A stretch of 64,000 nucleotides of DNA from Endomychus coccineus (lineage: Eukaryota > Arthropoda > Insecta > Coleoptera > Endomychidae): assembly GCA_958510875.1 (NCBI GenBank), contig OY294068.1:155160388-155224387 (forward strand), given 5' to 3'. The first letter of the stretch is position 1. Each line of letters opens with the position of its first letter. The translations under genes were made by a program, and so were the position numbers. Shown here piece by piece: positions 24,268 through 34,833 of this stretch. The notes below the pieces were generated by a model. That model was not told the origin of the DNA. It searched no databases and saw only the letters and a list, made by a program, of their open reading frames with translations.

Positions 24268-24468
24268 TGTTCTTGTTACTTTTATACAATTCACTTGTTA
24301 CAAGATTCACTTGTTAGGACAGATATAAAAAATAAGATAGTTTTTTGGACACTGACTTGTATTGTCAAAGTAAAATATTAAAAGATTCATTAAGATTATA
24401 ATTTCTCTGTTTATTTCGACTTTAAACAAGAGAAAAGAAACTCACAGTAAGACTGAATAGTCTGAACA
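24268..24468 (+). repeat. BEL 3' LTR (201 bp)
   Basis: It appears identical to the 5' LTR and is followed by the GTGAT target duplication. Confidence 0.95.
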
Positions 24469-24473
24469 GTGAT

Positions 24474-25021
24474 TATTTCTGATTTACAGTGTTAGTGTAT
24501 CCACAGTGTGAACTCTTTTATAGTTTCGAGAGAGAAGTTATTCCCGTTATCACACTATTATACCTTTTATTTGAAAGTATAAACTCCAATTTAGATTTGT
24601 TATCTTGCTTAATATAAAAAATGATTTTATATATCGGACCGAATCTCCTCCTTACTAGTAAGAAGCCTGATGCAATGTCATGAAACTATGATCTTTTATT
24701 GAATAATTTCATTCGTACTGATATAAATATTTGTCAACTCACTATAGAATGTTAAATTATATAAAATAGACACTTGCATAGTTAGGTCCATTTTTTGTGA
24801 GTTACTTTATTTATGTACTTTTGTATATATGCGAATAAAATTTTTGAACTGAGACAATCCATTTTATTATTGGTGTAGAAATCTGTAATTTAATTAGAGT
24901 TCCAATTACATCTATACAATTGATTTTAGGTGAATTTCCGTGGAAAGCTATCTATAGTTTATTATAATAACAATTTGTTTTAACTGCAACACTGGCGGAA
25001 TGTCACATATAAGATGATGTT
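24474..25021. other. end of foldback right arm, then spacer
   Basis: The first 15 bp or so (TATTTCTG) continue the right arm of the 17495 foldback. The rest shows nothing recognisable. Confidence 0.4.
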
Positions 25022-25332
25022 TTTGTGGTGGTTTAAATATTTACCTGCTCTATTTCTTCTTGTTGTCTACTTTCTATGTTTATATTTCATTGATTTTATA
25101 TTTTAATTTACAATCTAACTAATTGGTGACCCCGTGGTGATTTTTAAAAGGAACAGCTTGACATTAAATGTCAAGAATCAATTAGTACAATGACAACTTA
25201 ACAAAAATTAATAATAATTCCTATCTAGTTTCAGTGATAATCTAAAAACATTAAAATGTAAATACAGTATATACATAGAAAGTAGACAACAAAAATAACA
25301 AGAAGAGAGTAAATAATTCTAAATCACCACAG
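25022..25332. repeat. foldback MITE, about 65-bp arms
   Basis: 25023-25084 and 25267-25332 are inverted copies. Shared blocks are TTGTTGTCTACTTTCTATG and CTTCTTGTT, with outer TGTGGTG. The spacer contains ATTGGTGACCCC, which looks like a retroelement junction, but no LTR accompanies it. Confidence 0.65.
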
Positions 25333-25828
25333 TTCTCACCTATTAGTTTTCATTCCATTCAAACTCTAGATGAATAAATTCAGATTGATTATTTCCAGTT
25401 AAATTTTGTTTGAATGCAGCTGTTTACTTGTTACACTTACCAGAGCAGGAGGTTAACTATGAAATGAACAGCAGTTCAAGCAGGGGTTTTTAGTAAATAC
25501 TATAAAATAAATGAGAATGAAACAGATTTACACTTTACTATATTATTGATAACTATTCACACAGTGGTATTCTCAGAATGAGTTAACTGGATTCAACTAA
25601 AATGTAATTACCCTTAATCCTGTATGGATTAGGAGTAGGGTTAAGGGTGGGCATGCCAAAGCATGATTGAGCCAACTTTTCAGATAAATTATCATTCAAT
25701 TTGTGTATATGGAACCTTGTGAACTATTCCAGTTACCAGTCGTATTGCCACTAACGGATTTTCACAAGGGCAGGGCACATAATTTAATTTCAATATTGGA
25801 ATATGTCGAAGTATTCTGATTGTGATAC
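25333..25828. other. spacer, nothing recognised
   Basis: No supported feature. Confidence 0.35.
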
Positions 25829-27120
25829 ATATTAGTCGAGGAATTATAGCCAAATACCTTCGATTTTTTACTGGCAACCTGTATCGAGATGCGGTTTTCG
25901 CCATTTGCTTCAGAAACACAATAGAAAAAAATGTGCCATATCTGTTTTACCAGGAAAAGCTTGGTTGTACTTGTGCATGCAAAAAATCCATCTAAATAAT
26001 GCGATTTGCGGAACTGTATTGTTGCTCACCAAATATTAACCAAAATTGGCCAAAATTTGTTACTCGGGGGTTTTGGGGTCGCTGATTAAGAATTTGATGA
26101 TTACAAAACGTCACGCTGCACCCTGGGGCAGATTTCAGGGGCTTGGGGGGGGGGGGATTTGCAGTATAAAGCGGAAGTGCACATTGCCCCGGGCACTTGA
26201 GTAAACGAACATCATTTAGTCTGTGCTTAAAAATCCCAAAATACAGAATAATTGAGAAAATTTGAGAATTTCCGCTTTCTACTGCAAATCACCCCCCCAC
26301 CCAAGCCCCTGAAATCTGCCTCAGGGTGCAGCGTGGCGTTTTGTAATCATAAAATTCTTAATCAGCGACCCCAAATACCCCCAGGGAACAAGGTTTTTAG
26401 GTTAATGGTTGAAATTCGCTAATAGTCTCAAGTGCCTCACATTGCCCTAGGCACTTGAGTTAACGAACATCACTTAGTCTGTGCTTAAAAATCCCAAAAT
26501 TGCCATATAATACAGAATGATTGAGAAAATTTGAGGATTTCCGCTTTATACTGCAAATCCCCCCCAAGCCCCTGAAATCTGCCCCAGAATGCAGCGTGGC
26601 GCTTTGTAATCATAAAATTCGTAATCAGCGACCCCAAATACCTCCAGGGAACAAGGTTTTAAGATTTGATGGTTGAAATTTGCTAATAGTCTCAAGTGCC
26701 CCACATTGCCCCGGGCACTTGAGTTAACGAATATCACTTAGTCTGTGCTTAAAAATCCCAAAATTGCTATATAATACAGAATAATTGAGAAAATTTGAGG
26801 ATTTCCGCTTTATACTGCAATTCCCCCCAGAATGCAGCGTGGCGTTTTGTAAACATCAAAATTCATAATCAGCGACCCCATAAACCCCCGAGTAACAAAT
26901 TTTGGTTAATATTTGGTGAGCAACAATACAGTTCCGCAAAACGCAACTGCGAAATGCGTTTAGATGCATTTTTTGCATGCACAAGTGCAACCAAGCTTTT
27001 CCCGGTAAAACAAATATGGCAAATTTTTTTCTATTGTGTTTCTGCAGCATCTCGATATAGGTTGCCAATAAAAAATTGAAGGTTTTGGCCTTTTTACGGC
27101 TATATTTCCTCGACTATATA
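25829..27120. mobile_element. 1.3-kb element with long inverted ends and three internal tandem repeats
   Basis: The outer arms (25829-26150 and 26830-27120) are inverted copies sharing ATTAGTCGAGGA-like ends, CATGCAAAAA, GTTGCTCACCAAATATTAACC and TTACTCGGGGGTTTT. Between them a unit of about 260 bp occurs three times (CACTTGAG at 26194, 26452 and 26716). Each unit contains its own hairpin (CTCAAGTGCC / GGCACTTGAG) and C-rich runs. No coding sequence; non-autonomous, family unknown. Confidence 0.75.
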
Positions 27121-29568
27121 TATATATTATTTAACATAATACGTTCGAGCTGTTGAAATACTTTATCTTCGTCCTTGTTTCGAGACGTAGATTCTAGTCA
27201 GATTTAGTGTAATAATAATTGAGAAATAAATGAATATTTAATTTTGTTGCCAGTTACCATTATTATCTATTTGTTCTGGACAGCTGCTATTTTTAACTTC
27301 ATCAGAATGGTCATTCAGAATATTGCAAAATTTCTCGCTTTCAAGAGAAACCTGCACATTTGCACGCATTGTTAATTGTATTGGAAGGATATGTTGGAAG
27401 ACACCTCAGTATTTTTATTAAACTGTTCTAATAGAAATTTTAGAGCACTGCACAGTAAGATTCCTATTCCTCAAATTCATTTCATGTGGTGTTGGGATCT
27501 CCTCAAAGCTAGTAATGTACACTAGGTTCTAAAATGCTTTTTGATATTAGTTTATCATTGTATGACATGATACAATTCACCACACTTGGTTGAGTAAGTC
27601 GTAGCATAATTTTATCTTTGATGGTATGGATTCCAAATGCACCTTTAAGCCATATACATTTCAAAGGAGAAGGCGAATTTGGAGTGAAGTTCCCACTGCT
27701 GATTGAAACTCAACATCTTCAAAAAGAAATGGTTCTGCACATTGCTAAAGGTTCAATGGATGTTCAATGAGAACAGAAAAATCCAAAACTTTCCCAATTG
27801 GTTCAATGAGATAATGTTCTAAATGGCAGTAACAAATAAAATAAATGATGTATATTTTAGAATACAACTCGAAAACATCAACATTTTTCTATTTCTATTG
27901 GTTAAAACAATAACTGCTTTGGTAATGATAGTATTAACTCAAAAATCATTATTAGGCGACAAAATAAATCTTCGAAATAATTTCATATTATTCCAGTATT
28001 TTAACATTGTCTTTCTTAAATATCCAAAATACCAAGTACCCTGGTTTTGAAAATATTGAAATGTTATAAATAATGACATGTTTCACGTTGGTGACAATAA
28101 TGTGCGAACCTAAATGCTATGTAGTAATTTCTGACAAATTTCCTTTAAAAGTTAATATTTTTCAATAATCTGCGTTGTCCGTTGCTTTATAAGTTATTGA
28201 CATTTCCTGATTACTGATAGATAAATGTGACAGAGGTAATGTGTTAGTGGGTATTTTCAGAAATAAATTCTTGTGATTTTTATATTTGGTACAATGGATT
28301 AAACTGTCATATTATTTATTATTTCAATTTATTTATTAATGGGGGTGCTAAAATAATCCGGTAGGTAAATGGAGATATGACTAGATTTCCTAAAATGATA
28401 GTTTCGGAAATTATTTATTAGAAAAATTAATATCTAACGATCCTACAACTTACAATTGCAACAAACTGATGTTTTTTAGGGAGAGGAGATCATGTAGTTG
28501 AGGGAAAAAGTGAAGACAAAGTGCCTTTATTATTTAATGAAGAGATCTGAAACGGTAAAATGAGGATAATTTTGATAACTTTTCCTCCTATTTTTTGATA
28601 TTTATTATTTTTTGTGTGAATGTTGAATTTGGAATCTGTACTTGTTCCCTTTACATGCTGTTTAACTTTGCTTATTCTTTGTATGTAATGTACCAAATTT
28701 TGTCTATTGTGATCAACTAAATATATTTTATTTATTGACACTGGTTATTTTTTTATTAACACCACTGATTCCATTTTTTAATTCTTGGTGGATCTAATAA
28801 TTATCTTTAGTTCATTTAGGTATGGTAAGCGACCGAAAATACTATGTAAAGCTGAAACAATAACATTTAGATCTCTCGGTTTCATCGACGAAACCTCTGC
28901 ATCTCCGAGTATGCATGTTGTATTATTTTCAGAATATTATTACCTCATCGCGAGGATGCCACTGTGTGGCGAAACAATTGTTAATATATAGTTATTAGTG
29001 TAAATTTGTGCTTTATTCGCATTTTCTTTCATTTAGAATGTATTATAATTATCCATCCTAGATAGCTTTACTGGAAACCAATACTCTACAAAACGACAAT
29101 CGTGAAACAACTTTTACAAGTTGTCTATTACGGATCAATATCCCAACTGATTGTCACTCATGAAAGACCAACGAGGCAACGGTGTCTAGTACTCGTTGTG
29201 AAAGACTCGCTCTTGTGCTTCCCGAAGTTGAAAATCCTAGTAAGATCGGCATGAGGTTCAGAATTTACACATAGACTCGTAAATCACTCGGTCTAGCATA
29301 GATTGCATTGTAGGAGTATGTATATTTACCGCAAATCTGTCTAACAGTAATATACAGTTACCGCAAGTTAACGAGTACAAACATTCGGGTATTGAGTAAC
29401 AGCCTCTGTGTATCTACAAATATTAGTCAAGATTTGAATCTGTTCAAATTATTAATTTCTTTTATGCTAGTAGGAAGTTCATTCATTAGTTGAATAGTTT
29501 GGTAATCAAGAGATACAGAGTTCTATGTTCAATGACCTTGAAATTACCCATGTGTTTCGTTTAGATCA
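27121..29568. other. intergenic, nothing firmly recognised
   Basis: Short open frames (27823-28050 +, 28490-28741 -, 28785-28991 +) do not resemble a known family. The - strand at 27280-27700 reads through with few stops and could be a decayed gene, but I cannot name it. Confidence 0.3.
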
Positions 29569-29576
29569 CGGTCGTA

Positions 29577-30110
29577 CATACAGGTCTGGAAACTCGGGGC
29601 TATTTCCTATGTGAGAAGTGGGACCGCTAAGCGACGACTGTCGCGTAGTACCAAAAGACGTCACGTGAGGGTATTCTCTGACAACTCATTCTTAAGTTGT
29701 AAACACAACGAATACCTGCGTTTTTAGAAACAAATTACGAAACTGTGCATTGTGCCGAAATGCAAAACGGGGTACAAAAGTGTAAAGCAAAGAACTTCTG
29801 TTTTTAAAGTGCCGAAAGATGCGGAAATGCGAAAAAAGTGGATGCTTGCGATTCCGGATAGAAATCGTTTTAACGAGGTCTTTTATGTGTGCGAACACGT
29901 AAAACGAAAAAGGGGAAGTTCTATTCCTCTCTCAAATCAGAATAGTAAATATTGCGTTACGAGAAAAATTATTTTACTTAGTAATGTGATTGTTGCCGTA
30001 CTTCGAGATCCAAGCGCTAGCTAGTGGCTGAGCGAGGGACTACGAGTTTGGCGACATGTAAGAGACTCATGTCAAACATACGAGTCCCCAGACCTGTATG
30101 TACGACCGTG
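29577..30110 (+). mobile_element. P-superfamily non-autonomous element with THAP exon
   Basis: Termini begin CACGGTCGTACATACAGG and end in the inverted form. Flanks GTTTAGAT and GTATAGAC agree at 6 of 8 bases, a worn 8-bp duplication. The interior codes a THAP zinc finger (29752 onward: PKCKTGYKSVK, VPKDAEMRKKW, YVCEH) and then suffers an internal deletion. P-element transposases start with a THAP DNA-binding domain; no catalytic region is left. Confidence 0.8.
29752..30024 (+). pseudogene. THAP zinc-finger fragment of P-type transposase
   Basis: The THAP domain is present up to the last Cys-x2-His (CEH), then a deletion fuses it to sequence that is intronic in sibling copies. The Cys pair CIVPKC begins just upstream of the Met, so the annotated start cuts the domain. 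It is probably not functional as it stands. Confidence 0.65.
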
Positions 30111-30118
30111 GTATAGAC

Positions 30119-30945
30119 AATATAGGTATTAAAATATTGTCATGAATGAAATAATACAGCAATGCTAAACTTTTTAACCTAATTATATAACGCATGATAA
30201 TACGTTTTGATAAACTTGTACACTAGTAAATAAATACATATTACAAAACCCATACATTTTACACATTTGTCAATACTTAGTAATTGAATTATCTAATTTA
30301 ACGTATTTGAACTACGGAAAACCAAAATAAGACATTCAGTTGGTGATTCATGAAACGTAAGGTAATAGGGTACTGTGGTTGACACAAACACATAAAATAA
30401 CTATTAAAAGTTCGACTTTCACTAAATTTTAATAAATAAATGTAACTATAGTTTCGCCAAAACCGTAGCTTCTTCAAATAAATATTAAAAAGTACCGGCT
30501 TACTACAAAAAGCTACCTAATATATCACTTCAATGATAATCTTAGGATAGATGGTTATTCATCATCAATTGCACCCTACATGCACTTAGGTCTCTCGATC
30601 TTGTTATTATCACTTTACCTAATTGGGCTTAACCCATATCGTTTGGATAAACTGGTATGAAATGGAAAACCTAATTGTCTAAATTTAACAAGGGATAATT
30701 ATTATCTATCTGTTGATCGTTCAATAGGATATCGAACTTCTTATTATTATATTAAATATTATTATTACTAAATTATATTAATAAATTTTATAAACACATT
30801 TGTAGAATCACTGATCTTAATAGAGAATAAATAAATTCATATTAAAGAAAGTTGAAACATTAATTATTTAATTTGATCTGCAACAACATTATATTCTTAG
30901 GTTGAAATTATAGCAAATTTTTTATTTAATTTTTGTTACCTGTAC
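30119..30945. other. spacer, nothing recognised
   Basis: AT-rich; no supported feature. Confidence 0.35.
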
Positions 30946-31523
30946 CACGGTCGTACATACCTACAGGTCTGGGGACTCGTATGTTTGACATGGGCCTCTT
31001 ACGCGTTGCCAAACTCATAGTCCCTCGCTCAGCCACTAGCTAGCGCTTGGATCACGAAGTGGTAAATCGATTTCTTCCCGAAATCGCAAGCAGTGTTACT
31101 AAGTATTCTGATTTGAGAGAGGAATAGAACTATATTACTCTTGTCAAAATGTATTACTCACCTTAAAAATAACTTCCCCTTTTTCGTTACACATGACGCA
31201 CACATAAAAGACCTCGTTAAAACGATTTCTATCCGGAATCGCAAGCATCCACTTTTTTCGCATTTCCGGATCTTTCGGCACTTTAAAAACAGAAGTTTCT
31301 TGCTTTACACTTTTGTACCCCGTTTTGCATTTCGGCACAATGTACGATTTCGTAATTTGTTTCTAAAAACGCAGGTATTCCTTGTGTTGACAAGTCAACT
31401 GACAGTTGTCAGAAAATACTCCTACGTGACGACTTTTGGTACTACGGGCCAGTCGACGCTTAGCGGATTCACTGCTCACATAGGAAACAACCTCGAGTTT
31501 CCAGACCTGTGTATACGACCGTG
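30946..31523 (-). mobile_element. P-superfamily non-autonomous element with THAP exon, inverted
   Basis: It has the same CACGGTCGTA termini as the other copies but lies in the opposite orientation. The THAP exon on - spans about 31144-31345 and keeps KCKTGYKSVK, VPKDPEMRKKWML and YVC, but not the final His region. It ends at a donor-like AAGGTGAGT. The flanking 8-bp words differ, so no duplication remains. Confidence 0.75.
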
Positions 31524-31531
31524 GTTAAGGC

Positions 31532-32850
31532 TAAAAGAAACACTGAAAAGTCGCGCACCCAGCGCCCTCTACCGCATAATCTAAAATTAACTCTACCATC
31601 TTATTCGGAGTCCTCTGAAACCCCCGAGTACCAGATTTCAACGAAATATATGTAACTGCACAAAGCTACAGCAAAATTTCGTTTAAAAAAAATTAATTCA
31701 ACGTTGTATCCCCGAAACGAAAGAAGAAAGGACCATACTTTATATGAAAAATCTGATTATTTTTTTAAAATGTACCGTCCCCAGCATTTACGGAAGGTCT
31801 TTCTGAAACACCCTGTATACTATTTATCAAACTTCAATATTTTATCTTTTTAAAACTTAATTTAGATTGTATCTTCAAAAATTATTATATTATTTGTTTT
31901 TGATTTAGATAGATAGCTACTCACTCACCTGACATTGTAGCATCATGCACTTGGGAATAAACATTTCTGCACAATTTATTAAGGAAATAATTGTTTGAAA
32001 TACAAGATATAATTACAATATATAATTTACTATTAAAAATTAAACGATTATACTGGTGGCACAAATTAGGTATCCTCACATATGTGTGGCATTGAATTAA
32101 CGGTAGATTTGTTGACTTTCCGATCGAGCTGGATTTTTGAGATGTTTATTTTGATGATCTCAGCATATCCTGGAAAGTAATTTGAGACATGGTTTTTTTC
32201 AAGTACTGAATTCTTTTTTTTTGTAACTATCGAAAATTGTGAATTTGTCGAGGAAAATAGTCATGAGAACAATTATTGTAGTTCATAAAGTTCTCAATTG
32301 AAAAGGTTTCTTTTTGTTTGTAGAATCATACGATAAAGTTGCAATGTTTTTTTTTAATACCTACTTTTTTCCACACCACCGTGGGTTAGAGAACTGAGCG
32401 CCTTTCTTTATATGTGGTATCCCCAGTAGGCCTGATCCACATTGAAATGAAATTAAAAAAAAAACAACTTAAGTAAAATTTAGACAGGGCAAGAGAAATG
32501 CTCAAATTCAGCAAATGCATACAAAATATGGGTTTTTAGGGGATATTTCTAAGATGTTAAATAACATAATGAAATTGGATCTCAAATTATTCACCATACC
32601 TACAATATCCAATCCAATGTCTTGGCATTGCAATACACCATCTTATAATTTTCAGCAAGTCGTTAGGGCCACAATTTATATTTATAAAGGAGTGTTGTAA
32701 TGGTTGTATTCACGTGCTATATATAACTTTGAACAAAGCATACATGCAGTTTGTAATAGTTATTCTGTTTTATCACCACCCAAATCTTCAAATCCTATTA
32801 TTCCATCTTTATTAATATTATAGAACATGCGAGTCTTCAGTCATTTTAAT
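31532..32850. other. spacer, degraded repeats
   Basis: A CACCCTGTATAC string near 31810 resembles DNA-transposon ends seen elsewhere in the window. Nothing else is recognised. Confidence 0.3.
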
Positions 32851-32858
32851 CATAAGTG

Positions 32859-33636
32859 CAGGGCCGGATTAAGAGGTCTGGAGGCCTCTGGGCAACAAAG
32901 GGGTGACCCCCTGGCCCCTAATTGTTTTCCAAATAAAATGATCAATTTTTTCAGTCGAGTTTTTCAATAAATAATTTATTGTGAAACCAAGTAAATTCTT
33001 TTAGTATTTAACAAACATATATAAATATAATCGAAAACAAAATTTTAGCGTTAACGAACGGAACCTTCCGAGCTTTTTTCGGCGAAAAATCGTTGATGAT
33101 TTCGCCGAAATCCAGTTCCCGAAGTAAGTCACTTTCAATGCTCAGGACAGAAAGCTTTGATAGACGGTTTTGTCCCCTCGTCGTTCGAAGCCTATTTTTT
33201 ATAAATTTCATTTTTGAAAATGAGCGCTCTCCAGTGCAATTTGATACCATCAAAACTTAATACATTCTCAATGCAATTTCAAGGTTTGGGAATGTAGCTC
33301 TAAAATTGTTATCTTCGAGAATTTGGTAGTAAAATAGTTCTTGAGATTGGTCTTTTCCGAAGTCCTTTCTGTATGACTCGATCAAAGACACAAATTGATT
33401 GCCTGGTTGGAGTGAACAAATATAGATCAATGATTTCTGTTAATATTTAAGAACAATATAATCATGTTTGTACAAAGGTAAAGGAAAAACAGCGAAAAAA
33501 AAATATCAAAGGAAAAGTTGTTTACTAGTGTTTACTAGTCGGAATTTAAAAGATTTTTTTTTCCGAAGTCTATTGTGGGTTGTGGGGGCCCCTCTTTTGT
33601 GGAGGCCCCGGTTGCCCTCCCCTAAATCCGGCGTTG
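32859..33636 (-). mobile_element. hAT element, truncated, perfect 8-bp TSD
   Basis: It is flanked by CATAAGTG on both sides (32851-32858 and 33637-33644). The left end begins CAGGGCCGGATT and the right end, in reverse, CAACGCCGGATTT. On - it retains the C-terminal hAT dimerisation region. At 778 bp it is a deletion product of a larger transposon. Confidence 0.85.
33008..33420 (-). pseudogene. hAT transposase C-terminal (dimerisation) fragment
   Basis: On -, the text TFPNLEIALRMY runs across a stop into VSNCTGERSFSKMKFIKNRL, then LSVLSIESDLLRELDF. This is the hallmark C-terminal hAT block of TTF/ZMYM-like transposases. The catalytic N-terminal part is absent. Confidence 0.85.
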
Positions 33637-33644
33637 CATAAGTG

Positions 33645-34569
33645 TCGTTTTCTTCTTGATTCAGTGAATTTGCTATCTTCAAATTTTGGAACAAAACTGG
33701 ATTATCTAAGGATGCATGAATCATTACATTTCGTGTCATTTTATTCAACGTTCTTTAGGTTGGAAGATGAAATGTTTATATAAGTAAGTTGGTAAGCCCT
33801 GCTATGCCTTTGGGCTCATAAAATAAACACTAAGACAGAATACCAGAATAATTCTATTCTTAGAATATTGCATTATCCATCTCATCAAATAACATGGCCC
33901 GTACGTCATCAATGGGCGTATCTGATTATGAAAAGTTCTTGATTCACACGCGTTATATTGGTAGGTTGGTAGTTTTGGTACAGAAATTTCCGTAAGCCAC
34001 ACGCTGCAGAATCAACTTTATCGGTTGTATTCGTACCTAGTCGGTTAGCATTTTCAAGTTTCTTATAGTGTTCGTCATTCCGAGCTTATCATGTTTATAT
34101 GTAAATATTTGCAGCTGTTAAACCTATAACATTCGTTAGTTTACATTGTTTACTTAGATTATCTTTTTAGAGTGAATATTAGTTTCAATACTTTCAATGT
34201 ATTGTCGTGTATTAGAACGGATTACACTTTTAACGAACGTGCAGCAGAAATTGTGTTAGGTTCCCTGTGAATGATGGAATCAGACAGCAACGGCATTTGA
34301 ATACATAAGAATAGACAAGACACAAGACAGGCCTGCAACTTGACAAAAATAACGTGATTCAAATACGATAGGACGGGGATGTTTTGTCTCTTTCTAGATC
34401 ATTACAATGCCAATGAAGTATGCGGTTTTCTTAGAAATTATACGTTACAATGTTTCTTTATCTAAATGATGAGTATTAGAAGATGGACAATTTATAATGT
34501 GCCGATATTATTTCATACAGGTGCCAAGTTATTTGACGAGAATTGTATGTACAAAAGAATTCACCTGTA
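33645..34569. other. 3' flank of the THAP gene, nothing recognised
   Basis: It contains the likely 3' UTR of the - strand THAP gene next to 34570. No other supported feature. Confidence 0.35.
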
Positions 34570-34833
34570 TTATTGAATTTGTAATGCAGATATTTGATCT
34601 TCGTTCAAAATTTTTTTTAGCTGTAACTTTAAATGATTCAACTGTTTTTGCAAATCATCTCTTTCCCTTTGTAGGCAGACATATGCAGTCATTGACACTG
34701 TTTCGAATGGATCATTTGCTTGTTCAGAGTCTTTTTTCATGGCGACATCATTAGCAAATTCAATTTGTTGCAGTTGATCCCTTAGAAGAGCATTCTCTCG
34801 TCTCAAAGCAGCACACACATTATTTTTGTTCTC
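34570..34833 (-). CDS. THAP gene exon 5, coiled coil and stop
   Basis: 87 codons plus TAA following acceptor TTTAAAG. The heptad-like Leu pattern predicts a coiled coil for dimerisation, as in many THAP proteins. Confidence 0.8.
   Translation of the reverse strand, partial: ENKNNVCAALRRENALLRDQLQQIEFANDVAMKKDSEQANDPFETVSMTAYVCLQRERDDLQKQLNHLKLQLKKILNEDQISALQIQ

Larger units (their letters stand above)
18619..24473 (+). mobile_element. complete BEL/Pao LTR retrotransposon with 5-bp TSD
   Basis: The order is TSD GTGAT (18619-18623), 5' LTR 18624-18824, primer site, gag-pol, polypurine tract, 3' LTR 24268-24468, TSD GTGAT (24469-24473). The two 201-bp LTRs look identical by eye and begin TG and end CA. 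A single ORF spans the interior. Everything needed for retrotransposition in cis and trans appears present, so this is a recently inserted, possibly competent copy. Confidence 0.95.

Noticed and set aside
25125..25150. ATTGGTGACCCCGTGG as an LTR primer-site junction
   Set aside because: It lies in the loop of a small foldback with no LTR or retroelement ORF around it.
26190..26860. Repeated units as a CRISPR-like array
   Set aside because: Units are about 260 bp with no spacers and lie in a eukaryotic repeat element.
28785..28991. 68-codon ORF preceded by a TTTAG acceptor-like site
   Set aside because: It could be a host exon, but there is no partner exon or recognised domain.
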